Of a stretch of DNA of 5,290 bases, positions 1 to 4,830 are shown piece after piece. Made by a program: the position numbers and the translations under genes. The stretch is taken from NCBI GenBank assembly GCA_035266685.1, contig DATFMX010000150.1:1-5290 (forward strand), written 5' to 3'. A model generated the notes under the pieces. That model worked only from the letters and a program-made list of their open reading frames with translations. It did not search any database and was not told the origin of the DNA. Position 1 is the first letter of the stretch; each line of letters starts with the position of its first letter. This DNA is from VRUE01 sp035266685 (GTDB lineage: Bacteria > Actinomycetota > Thermoleophilia > Solirubrobacterales > 70-9).

Positions 1-2
1 CG

Positions 3-200
3 GCCTTCCACCTCGGCATGCTGATCGCCGGCCTCTTGATGATCGCCGGCGGCATCTTCGCCGGCTTCGGAATCGAGAACCCGAAACATGAAATCGAAGC
101 CATCCCAGCCGGTGGCGCAGTCGCCGCCGGCGAGTGCGGCCACGGCGCGGACGCAGATTGCTCCCAGCCACAACCAGTGCCCACGCCGGAAACCGCCTGA
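3..200 (+). CDS. C-terminal end of a membrane protein, probably MFS transporter (partial)
   Basis: Only the last 65 codons are present, since the gene enters from the left edge. In frame from base 3 the protein begins AFHLGMLIAGLL and runs through one clear hydrophobic segment of about 21 residues (LGML to FGI), then a polar tail. A final membrane helix followed by a G-I-x-N-P motif resembles the C-terminus of DHA2/EmrB-QacA-type drug transporters of the major facilitator superfamily, but that is recalled family resemblance and not proof. The tail after the helix is Ala/Gly rich, has two cysteines in a short His/Asp-rich stretch (ECGHGADADC), and ends in a Pro-rich segment. The stop at 198-200 is followed by a strong palindrome. 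Any integral membrane protein ending in a transmembrane helix would fit. The membrane call is firm and the MFS call is moderate. Confidence 0.5.
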   Translation, partial: AFHLGMLIAGLLMIAGGIFAGFGIENPKHEIEAIPAGGAVAAGECGHGADADCSQPQPVPTPETA

Positions 201-203
201 TCA

Positions 204-296
204 GCGGGGACGGGGTGCCCCTCGGGCGGGCGGATACTCAAAAACGCGGTCTAATTAGACCGCGTTTTGTCCGAACGAGGGGCACCCCGTCCCCGC
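204..296. repeat. Perfect 21-nt inverted repeat enclosing a palindrome
   Basis: Bases 204-224 (GCGGGGACGGGGTGCCCC plus TCG) are the exact reverse complement of 276-296. The two arms are 51 bases apart and enclose the 28-bp palindrome at 241-268. Each arm has its own small dyad (GGGGTGCCCC at 212-221). The whole 93-base stretch could fold into a long branched hairpin on either strand. It looks like a REP/BIME-type extragenic repeat or a composite bidirectional terminator. No transposase is next to it in the window. Confidence 0.7.
241..268 (+). terminator. Palindromic intrinsic terminator after the membrane protein gene
   Basis: A perfect 28-base palindrome is centred between 254 and 255. It has a GC-rich stem (ACGCGGTCT paired with AGACCGCGT), a short AATT loop region and a terminal TTTT on the plus strand. 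It is A-tailed on the left, so it could also act on the minus strand. It lies 40 bases after the stop of the upstream gene and about 70 bases before the trpS -10 box, which suits a terminator separating the two units. The T-run is short (four), so efficiency is uncertain. Confidence 0.7.
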
Positions 297-339
297 CCCA
301 GCTATCGAACGAGGGGCGCCCGGTCCCTGTCCCCCGAAT
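272..339. repeat. Imperfect 34-nt tandem repeat, two copies
   Basis: Copy 1 (272-305) and copy 2 (306-339) both start with CGAACGAGGGGC and match at 26 of 34 positions when compared directly. The first copy contains the right arm of the 21-nt inverted repeat. The second is diverged in that part, so it no longer pairs perfectly with the left arm. Copy 2 ends on the first base of the trpS -10 box. The arrangement suggests local duplication of a repeat unit followed by divergence. Confidence 0.6.
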
Positions 340-344
340 AGGCT
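339..344 (+). promoter_or_regulatory. Candidate -10 box of a leaderless trpS promoter
   Basis: TAGGCT fits the TAnnnT -10 pattern and ends seven bases before the GTG start at 352. Transcription would therefore start at or very near the start codon. There is no Shine-Dalgarno sequence before the GTG. No convincing -35 hexamer is visible at the expected spacing. The call rests on the same geometry recurring at scpA and at the gene starting at 4093. Confidence 0.5.
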
Positions 345-351
345 GCAACCT

Positions 352-1347
352 GTGAGCAGCCCAGTCATCTTTTCGGGTATCCAGCCGACCGGCCGCAAGC
401 ACCTCGGCAACTACATCGGCGCGATCCGCCAGTACGTCGAGGGGCAGGATCGGGGCGAGCCGGCGATCTTCTGCATCGTCGACCTGCACGCGCTCTCGGT
501 CGCCTACGACCCCGCCGAGCTGCGCGAGCGGGTCTACGACACGACCGCGATCCTGCTCGCCGCCGGCCTCGACCCGGAGCGCTGCATCCTCTTCCGCCAG
601 TCCGACGTCCGCGAGCACGCCGAGCTGACCTGGATGCTCTCCGCGGTCACCTCGCACGGCGACCTCAACCGCATGCACCAGTTCAAGGACAAGTCGGCCA
701 AGCAGCAGGAGCTGGTCGCCGCGGCGCTCTTCTTCTACCCGGTGCTGATGGCCGCCGATGTGCTCGCCTACCGCGCCACCGAGGTGCCGGTCGGCGACGA
801 CCAGCGCCAGCATGTCGAGCTGATGCGCGAGATCGCCCGTCGCTTCAACGAGCGCTTCGGTGAGACGCTGGTCGTGCCGGAGCTGCGCGTCCCCGAGGTC
901 GGGGCGCGGATCATGGATCTACAGGAGCCGGAACGGAAGATGTCGACGACGGGCGGGACCGCGTCGGGGACGGTCCTCGTTCTCGACGAGGAGAAGGCGA
1001 TCCGCAAGAAGCTCGGCAGCGCCGTCACCGACTCCGGCAGCGAGATCGTCCGCTCTCCCGACAAGCCGGGGGTCACGAACCTGATCGACGTCCTCGCCGC
1101 GGTGCGCGGCGTCGACCACGAGGAGATCGAGCGCGAGTTCGCGGGGGCCGGCTACGGCGACTTCAAGCGGGCGGTGGCCGACGGGGTGGTCGGGCTGCTG
1201 GCGCCCGTCCGCGAGCGCTACGAGCAGCTGCGCCCGGACGAGGTGGCCCTGGAGAAGGCGCTCGCCGCGGGCGCCGAGAAGGCGCGCGCAATCGCCGCCC
1301 CGGTCGTCGCAGACGTACGCGAGCGCATGGGCATCGGTTCCCCGTAG
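352..1347 (+). CDS. trpS: Tryptophanyl-tRNA synthetase
   Basis: This cytoplasmic class Ic aminoacyl-tRNA synthetase charges tRNA-Trp with tryptophan, using ATP. The 331-residue product matches the usual bacterial TrpRS length (about 330). The N-terminal Rossmann fold opens with FSGIQPTGRKHLGNYIGA, in which H17-L-G-N20 is the HIGH signature. GDDQRQHVELMREIARRFN (148-166) is the conserved active-site and dimer-region segment. The KMSKS loop is at 196-200 and reads KMSTT, followed by Gly-Gly, a variant of the textbook form. SAVTDSGSEI (223-232) and KPGVTNLIDVL follow, as in other TrpRS, ahead of the helical anticodon-binding C-terminus. The GTG start at 352 is chosen because FSGIQPTG begins at residue 7, as is normal, and a -10 box sits just upstream. 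It appears to be its own transcription unit, with a 65-base gap before scpA. Confidence 0.96.
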   Translation: MSSPVIFSGIQPTGRKHLGNYIGAIRQYVEGQDRGEPAIFCIVDLHALSVAYDPAELRERVYDTTAILLAAGLDPERCILFRQSDVREHAELTWMLSAVTSHGDLNRMHQFKDKSAKQQELVAAALFFYPVLMAADVLAYRATEVPVGDDQRQHVELMREIARRFNERFGETLVVPELRVPEVGARIMDLQEPERKMSTTGGTASGTVLVLDEEKAIRKKLGSAVTDSGSEIVRSPDKPGVTNLIDVLAAVRGVDHEEIEREFAGAGYGDFKRAVADGVVGLLAPVRERYEQLRPDEVALEKALAAGAEKARAIAAPVVADVRERMGIGSP

Positions 1348-1400
1348 AGCGACGGCTGCTCCGCTTCGCGTCCGCTGTCGTCGCCGTCTCTCTCCGGGAC

Positions 1401-1406
1401 TAGTCT
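1401..1406 (+). promoter_or_regulatory. Candidate -10 box of a leaderless scpA promoter
   Basis: TAGTCT fits TAnnnT and ends six bases before the ATG at 1413, so a transcript would begin at about the start codon. The bases between carry no Shine-Dalgarno. The rest of the 65-base trpS-scpA gap shows no U-tailed hairpin, so read-through from trpS remains possible. Confidence 0.5.
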
Positions 1407-1412
1407 TCGAGC

Positions 1413-2144
1413 ATGGTTGCCGACCTCGACCTTGAGCTCGACGTCTTCGCCGGGCCGTTCGACCTGCTGATCGCAGTCCTGCTGCGCGAGGAGGTCGACC
1501 TGCTCGAGGTGGAGCTGGGCGAGGTCGTCGTCGCTTACATCGAGCACCTCGAGCGCGAGGGGGAGCTGGAGCTCGAGGTGGCGACCGAGTTCCTCGTCCT
1601 GATCGCCTCGCTGCTGGAGCTGAAGTCGCGGCTGCTGCTGCCCGGGGCCGACCCCGAGCTGGAGGAGATGGGACCGGAGGAGGCGGTCGAGGAGCTGCTC
1701 GCGCGGCTGCTCGAGTACCGGCGCTACCGCGGCGCGGCGGAAGCCCTGCGCGAGCGCTTCGACGCGGCGCGCGGCTACCTCTACCGGGCGGCGCCGCTGC
1801 CGCCGAGCCTGCGCAAGGTCGCGGTCGACGCCGCCGTCGCCGTCTATGACCCGGAGCGGCTCGGCGCGGCGCTCGGCGACCTGCTGGTCGTGCCGCCGCC
1901 GGTCGACATCAGCCACATCCGCCCGACCGTCTCGCTCGAGCGGCGCCTGCGGGCGCTGCGCGACGCGCTCTCCGGGCGGACGAGCATCGACTTCGACGAG
2001 CAGTTCGGCGGCGAGGACCGGCTGACCCAGGCGGTGACCGTGTTCGCGCTGCTCGAGCTCTACCGCAAAGGCGAGGTGACCTGGAAGCAGAGCGAGCCGC
2101 TCGGCCCGATCGAGATCGTCCGCCAGGAGGCGAGCGCGTCATGA
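1413..2144 (+). CDS. scpA: Segregation and condensation protein A (kleisin)
   Basis: ScpA is the kleisin subunit that bridges the heads of the SMC dimer and binds ScpB to form the bacterial condensin, which acts on the nucleoid in chromosome compaction and segregation. The 243-residue product has the family opening VFAGPFDLLIAVL (11-23), followed by a Glu/Leu-rich helical stretch (ELGEVVVAYIEHLEREGELE) and LLELKSRLLLP, all typical of ScpA. The C-terminal winged-helix part, TQAVTVFALLELYRKGEVTW (205-224), contacts the SMC head in known members. The ATG at 1413 places the kleisin motif at the usual distance and follows a -10 box. The gene heads a packed operon, and its stop overlaps the scpB start by four bases (ATGA), which implies translational coupling and balanced synthesis. 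SMC itself is not in the window. Confidence 0.95.
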   Translation: MVADLDLELDVFAGPFDLLIAVLLREEVDLLEVELGEVVVAYIEHLEREGELELEVATEFLVLIASLLELKSRLLLPGADPELEEMGPEEAVEELLARLLEYRRYRGAAEALRERFDAARGYLYRAAPLPPSLRKVAVDAAVAVYDPERLGAALGDLLVVPPPVDISHIRPTVSLERRLRALRDALSGRTSIDFDEQFGGEDRLTQAVTVFALLELYRKGEVTWKQSEPLGPIEIVRQEASAS

Positions 2145-2713
2145 GCGACCTGAGCCGCACGATCGAGGCGCTGCTCTTCCTCTCGCCGCAGCCGGTCGCG
2201 CTGCCGGACCTGGTTGAGGCGACGGAGGCGACCGAGGGTCAGATCGCCGAGGCGATCGAGCTGCTGGGCGAGGACCTCGCCGAGGGCAAGCGGGGCGTCG
2301 TCCTGCGCGAGGTCTCCGGCGGCTTCGCCCTCGCCAGCGACCCCGGCAGCGAGGACGCGGCGCGCCGTCTGCTCGCCAAGCCGCGGACGCCGCCTCTGAC
2401 CCAGGCGCAGGCCGAGACCCTGGCGATCGTCGCCTACCTACAGCCGGTTTCGCGGCCCGAGGTGGCGCGGATCCGCGGCGTCTCCTCGGAGTCGGGTGTG
2501 CAGACGCTGGCCGAGCGGGGCCTGATCGAGGAGTCCGGCCGCTCGCAGTTCGGCGCCGCCCTGTTCAAGACGACCGAGCTGTTCGAACGGCTCTTCGGGC
2601 TCGGCGACCTCGACCAGCTGCCCGATCCGGCGCAGTTCGATCCGACCCCCGAGGACGAGCGCGAGTTGCGGGAGCGCCTTCTCAAGGCCGGCGAACAGCG
2701 CGCCGAGCCTTGA
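2141..2713 (+). CDS. scpB: Segregation and condensation protein B
   Basis: ScpB dimerises through tandem winged-helix domains and wraps the middle of ScpA in the SMC-ScpAB complex. The 190-residue product has the first winged helix in the N-terminal part (DLSRTIEALLFLSPQPV onward). The family hallmark is LTQAQAETLAIVAYLQPVSR (86-105), then IRGVSSESGVQTLAERGLIEESGR (111-134), the second winged helix. The following segment reads SQFGAALFKTTELFERLFGL, where most ScpB have a PGRPxLYGTT-like sequence. The shape is retained but the residues differ, perhaps a lineage trait. The C-terminus is acidic and charged. The start overlaps the scpA stop (ATGA), and the stop overlaps the TTG start of the next gene (TTGA). 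Confidence 0.95.
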   Translation: MSDLSRTIEALLFLSPQPVALPDLVEATEATEGQIAEAIELLGEDLAEGKRGVVLREVSGGFALASDPGSEDAARRLLAKPRTPPLTQAQAETLAIVAYLQPVSRPEVARIRGVSSESGVQTLAERGLIEESGRSQFGAALFKTTELFERLFGLGDLDQLPDPAQFDPTPEDERELRERLLKAGEQRAEP

Positions 2714-3408
2714 GGCTGGCGAAGTTCCTCGCGCATGGGGGCGTCGCTTCGCGGCGGAGAGCTGAGGAGATTGTCGGGGCGGGGCGCGTGACGGTCGATG
2801 GGGAGGTCGTGCGGGACCCGGCGCGGGATGTGAGCGAGGCGGATGAGGTTCGGGTGGATGGGGGACTTGTCGGGGTCGAGGTGCGGGAGGTCTGGGCTGT
2901 CAACAAGCCGGTCGGCGTCGTCTCCACGGCGCGGGAGCCGGGGGCTCGGACGGCGGTGGTGGAGTTGGTCGATTCCGAGGTACGGCTCTATCCGGTGGGG
3001 CGGTTGGATGTGGATTCGTCGGGCTTGTTGCTCTTGACCAACGACGGGGAGTTGGCGAACCGGTTGATGCATCCGCGCTACGAAGTGTCGAAGGCCTACC
3101 GGGTCGAGTTGCGACGGCCGCCGAGCGAGGGCGATCTGCGCAGGCTCGCGAGCGGGGTGGAGCTTGAGGACGGGGTGACCGCGCCGGCCGAGGTCCGACG
3201 GCTGGCTGAGCGGGAGGTCGAGGTCGTGCTCCGGGAGGGGCGGAATCGACAGGTCCGCCGGATGGTCGAGGCCGTGGGCAATCGGGTCGTCGCGCTGAAG
3301 CGAGTGCGCTTCGGGCCGGTCGAGCTCGGTGGGCTCGGTGGGGGGGGAGCGCGCCGCCTGTCGGAGGCCGAGGTCGAGGCGTTGCGGAAGGCCGGCGCTA
3401 CGAGGTGA
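2710..3408 (+). CDS. rluB: 23S rRNA pseudouridine synthase, RsuA/RluB family
   Basis: It isomerises a uridine in rRNA to pseudouridine. RluB targets 23S rRNA, RsuA targets 16S rRNA, and position after scpB favours RluB. The 232-residue product starts with an S4 RNA-binding domain (RLAKFLAHGGVASRRRAEEI, then GRVTVDGEVV). It continues with WAVNKPVGVV and the family signature GRLDVDSSGLLLLTNDG (97-113), whose Asp100 is the catalytic nucleophile. EGRNRQVRRM near residue 180 is also conserved. The TTG start is chosen because it overlaps the scpB stop by four bases and places the S4 domain at residue 2. Glycine codons are often GGG here, whereas scpA mostly uses GGC. Near the 3' end there is a 9-bp tandem duplication and a run of eight G. 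The last codons overlap the convergent yjbQ remnant by 11 bases. Confidence 0.93.
   Translation: MRLAKFLAHGGVASRRRAEEIVGAGRVTVDGEVVRDPARDVSEADEVRVDGGLVGVEVREVWAVNKPVGVVSTAREPGARTAVVELVDSEVRLYPVGRLDVDSSGLLLLTNDGELANRLMHPRYEVSKAYRVELRRPPSEGDLRRLASGVELEDGVTAPAEVRRLAEREVEVVLREGRNRQVRRMVEAVGNRVVALKRVRFGPVELGGLGGGGARRLSEAEVEALRKAGATR
3324..3347 (+). repeat. 9-bp tandem duplication merging into an eight-G tract, inside rluB
   Basis: GCTCGGTGG occurs twice back to back (3324-3332 and 3333-3341), and the second copy runs into an uninterrupted G run at 3340-3347. It encodes a Leu-Gly-Gly repeat in the RluB C-terminal tail, after the catalytic domain. Such tracts are prone to replication slippage and to sequencing errors. 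Confidence 0.8.
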
Positions 3409-3600
3409 CTTGAACGATGACGGTCCGTTCGCGCGGGCGGTCGTCGAAGTCGAGCAGGACGAGCTGCTGCCAGGTGCCGAGCGCGAGCCGGCCGCCGATC
3501 ACCGGCACCGCCTGCGATGGCCCGATCAGCGTCGCCCGCTGATGGGCGTGCGAGTTGGAGTCGTGGTTGAGCCGGTTGTGCTCGTAGTCGCCCCGCGCCG
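3398..3600 (-). pseudogene. yjbQ: Truncated YjbQ/UPF0047 family protein, C-terminal third only
   Basis: Read on the minus strand, this segment encodes GDYEHNRLNHDSNSHAHQ, then RATLIGPSQAVPV, GGRLALGTWQQLVLLDFD and RPRERTVIVQVTS, then TAG at 3398-3400. It aligns well with the C-terminal part of E. coli YjbQ (recalled: NYEHDYEGADD, then SHIKSSMLGTSLVLPV, GTWQGIWL), including the family S-x(2)-V-P-V and GTWQ signature. YjbQ proteins are about 138 residues and have weak thiamine-phosphate synthase activity. The roughly 85 N-terminal residues, including the HTSA-type and NE motifs, are absent. Upstream of about 3600 the frame stays open but the sequence (RLARWACPAR and before) no longer resembles the family. 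The remnant has no internal stop, which suggests a recent break. It converges on rluB and overlaps it by 11 bases. It is unlikely to be functional. Confidence 0.8.
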
Positions 3601-3690
3601 GACAAGCCCATCTAGCCAACCTACCGGCATCCATTCCAGCGCTGGGGCTTGCTTTATGGGAGCGTTGGGGGGTAAAGAAGGAAGGCGGTC

Positions 3691-3705
3691 TCATGGAAAC
3701 TATGA
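3691..3705. promoter_or_regulatory. Candidate operator, quasi-palindrome upstream of the regulator gene
   Basis: TCATGGAAACTATGA is symmetric around base 3698 except for one base pair. It lies just upstream of a possible -10 box and within 70 bases of a gene for a ribbon-helix-helix protein. Such proteins commonly repress their own promoters by binding short dyads. No binding evidence exists in the sequence beyond symmetry and position. Confidence 0.25.
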
Positions 3706-3723
3706 AATTGGCGATACATGGTC

Positions 3724-3729
3724 TACACT
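3724..3729 (+). promoter_or_regulatory. Candidate -10 box for the ribbon-helix-helix gene
   Basis: TACACT fits TAnnnT and would give a leader of roughly 20-25 bases with room for the Shine-Dalgarno at 3746-3753. No good -35 is found at 16-18 bases. TTGGCG at 3708 is only 10 bases away, which is too close. Confidence 0.3.
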
Positions 3730-3745
3730 GATACGGCGACCGACT

Positions 3746-3753
3746 AAGGAGAG
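3746..3753 (+). promoter_or_regulatory. Strong Shine-Dalgarno fixing the start at 3759
   Basis: AAGGAGAG lies five bases before the ATG at 3759, near-ideal complementarity and spacing. It decides the start codon. It contrasts with the core genes here, which lack such a site, and with the probably leaderless gene that follows. Confidence 0.8.
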
Positions 3754-3758
3754 AGCAG

Positions 3759-4031
3759 ATGGCTTCTACGACGACGGTCAGGATCTCGAAGGAGCTAAGC
3801 AGCGAAGTCGCTCAAATAGCAGCCCTTAGAGGCCAAACTTCAGGCGACCTGCTGGCGAAGGCATGGAAGGAGTTTCTGGCAAGGAACAAGGACGTTTTCG
3901 CAAAAGACATGGAAGAAGCAGCGAAAATCATTAGAACGGGAACCACCCAGGATCTGGCCGCCTTTCTATCTTCCGACGTTGACGCCAGCGCGGAGCTGGC
4001 GGCGGAACAGGCTGAGGAAGCTCAGGGCTGA
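3759..4031 (+). CDS. Small ribbon-helix-helix (Arc/CopG-like) DNA-binding protein
   Basis: The 90-residue product begins STTTVRISKEL, a beta-strand of alternating residues that fits the DNA-contacting ribbon. Then come SSEVAQIAALRG (helix 1), a turn at QTSG, and DLLAKAWKEFLARN (helix 2). That is the Arc/MetJ/CopG ribbon-helix-helix layout within residues 2-43. The rest (FAKDMEEAAKIIRTG onward) is a charged, Ala/Glu-rich helical tail. In antitoxins of this class the tail often binds a partner. The start is fixed by a strong Shine-Dalgarno. No classical toxin (PIN, RelE/ParE, MazF) is adjacent, and the next gene is 61 bases away behind a hairpin, so it may be an orphan antitoxin or a stand-alone repressor. 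GC is low for this genome (30/60 at 3901-3960 by hand count) and codons such as AGA, ATA and CTA appear, which suggests transfer. The fold call is fairly sure and the function is unknown. Confidence 0.72.
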   Translation: MASTTTVRISKELSSEVAQIAALRGQTSGDLLAKAWKEFLARNKDVFAKDMEEAAKIIRTGTTQDLAAFLSSDVDASAELAAEQAEEAQG

Positions 4032-4048
4032 CCCCGCCACTGCGTTGC

Positions 4049-4073
4049 GGGAGCGGTTCTCATAGCCGCTCCC
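4049..4073 (+). terminator. Hairpin after the ribbon-helix-helix gene, possible terminator
   Basis: GGGAGCGG (4049-4056) pairs perfectly with CCGCTCCC (4066-4073) around a 9-base loop, 17 bases after the regulator's stop. No T-run follows, so it would be an atypical intrinsic terminator of the U-less kind discussed for actinobacteria. It probably separates the regulator from the next gene. It could instead be a regulatory dyad, since a -10 box for the next gene begins six bases after it. Confidence 0.5.
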
Positions 4074-4078
4074 TCCCG

Positions 4079-4084
4079 TACCAT
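4079..4084 (+). promoter_or_regulatory. Candidate -10 box for a leaderless transcript starting at 4093
   Basis: TACCAT fits TAnnnT and ends eight bases before the GTG at 4093, the same geometry as trpS and scpA. No Shine-Dalgarno precedes the GTG, and the in-frame stop TAG at 4063-4065 limits how far upstream the start could be. No clear -35 is visible. Confidence 0.4.
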
Positions 4085-4092
4085 CTCGCCGC

Positions 4093-4830
4093 GTGTCGTC
4101 GCGGCAGGGCGAAGAGAGCGAGTTCTACGCGGGGCTATCCCTCGTGCTTCCGGACCGGGAGTTGCGCGTAACGCAGCGGTGTCTCACGGAGGATCTCGAA
4201 GGTCGCAAAGACTCGACCCTTGAAGACGTCTCCGGGCGCCCGATAGTGCGGGCGTTCTTGAGGGAGCGCAGAACAAAAACGACGGGTACCCGCCAGGTGG
4301 GGCAACTCAGGTCCCAGAAGGAGATCTGGGTTGTCGGGCAAGCCCACCGCCATCGAGGCGGAACGTGGTATGAGACCGCGAGGCGGATCGTCTGGCTCGT
4401 TGCGGCCGGACACCACGAATCAGGCTCGAAAGACGACTTCTTTCCCTATTGTCGGCAGCTTGACGAGGAAGAACGCCTCGCTCCTTCAAAGGTCGATTAC
4501 AGAGCGCTTTTCCTGGCGCAAAAGGAACGTTTAGCGGCGCGCATCATGATCGATGCCCCCCTTCTACGTAAGCATGCACAGGAATCGGAGGGCGAGGTAT
4601 CGGGCGAAATCGGCGGACAATTCGGGGTCCGGGTGGCCATCGAAGTGGCGGACGAGGTTGAAGAGATCAGTGTCGCATTTGACCTTCGGACCCTCGATCA
4701 CCCCCGGTATCTCTCGGCAATCCTCGCTGCCTTGGAGGCCGACGGGGAATGGGAGCCCGCAGAGACGATGCCGTCGCGACAGCTGGAGCACTACGAGTCG
4801 GCCTTCTGCCACCTGGGTATCCGTGAATGA
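4093..4830 (+). CDS. Protein of unknown function, 245 residues, first gene of a coupled pair
   Basis: I do not recognise the family. The product looks soluble, with no signal peptide or membrane segment. It is charged at the N-terminus (EESEFYAGLSLVLPDREL). A distinctive central stretch at residues 77-120 is rich in His and aromatics: W79, H85-R-H87-R, W92-Y93, W101-L-V-A-A-G-H107-H108, then D114-D115-F-F-P-Y119. This is the likeliest conserved core. After it comes a helical charged part (DYRALFLAQKERLAARI), a beta-like VRVAIEV and ISVAFDL, and a C-terminal helical region ending at HLGIRE. GTG at 4093 is the only upstream start allowed by the TAG at 4063, and it matches a leaderless -10 box. 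The stop overlaps the next start (ATGA), so the two products probably work together. GC is lower than in the core genes. It could be a toxin, an enzyme or a defence component, but nothing here decides. Confidence 0.7.
   Translation: MSSRQGEESEFYAGLSLVLPDRELRVTQRCLTEDLEGRKDSTLEDVSGRPIVRAFLRERRTKTTGTRQVGQLRSQKEIWVVGQAHRHRGGTWYETARRIVWLVAAGHHESGSKDDFFPYCRQLDEEERLAPSKVDYRALFLAQKERLAARIMIDAPLLRKHAQESEGEVSGEIGGQFGVRVAIEVADEVEEISVAFDLRTLDHPRYLSAILAALEADGEWEPAETMPSRQLEHYESAFCHLGIRE

Larger units (their letters stand above)
3601..3758. other. Non-coding left flank of the accessory block
   Basis: No convincing gene is seen here. GC is visibly lower than in rluB. It contains a 10-bp perfect palindrome CCAGCGCTGG at 3636-3645, and short repeated words near the regulator gene: GGTCT at 3687 and 3720, CATGG at 3692 and 3717, and GATAC at 3713 and 3730. 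It probably holds the junction with the disrupted yjbQ and the promoter and operator of the next gene. Confidence 0.5.

Noticed and set aside
272..339. CRISPR-like repeat array
   Set aside because: There are only two imperfect copies directly abutting with no spacer, so this is a tandem duplication.
238..813. Long open frame on the minus strand across the trpS start
   Set aside because: It is antisense to clear TrpRS motifs, its product is Arg/Val/Asp-rich low-complexity typical of a high-GC shadow frame, and it has no family resemblance.
1218..1916. 232-codon minus-strand frame over the trpS end and scpA
   Set aside because: The Gln/Arg/Leu-rich composition mirrors the Leu/Glu-rich scpA codons. 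ScpA motifs on the plus strand settle the coding strand.
3329..3829. 166-codon plus-strand frame over the rluB end, the yjbQ remnant and the regulator start
   Set aside because: It crosses two genes supported by homology or a strong Shine-Dalgarno, in a different frame or strand, and its product is Arg-rich with no recognisable motif. It is relevant only as a possible slippage product of the G8 tract.
3759..4830. A classical type II toxin-antitoxin operon formed by the regulator and the 245-codon gene
   Set aside because: The two are separated by 61 bases with a hairpin and a separate candidate promoter. The larger protein shows no PIN, RelE/ParE, MazF or HEPN motif that I can recognise. It is kept only as a hypothesis.
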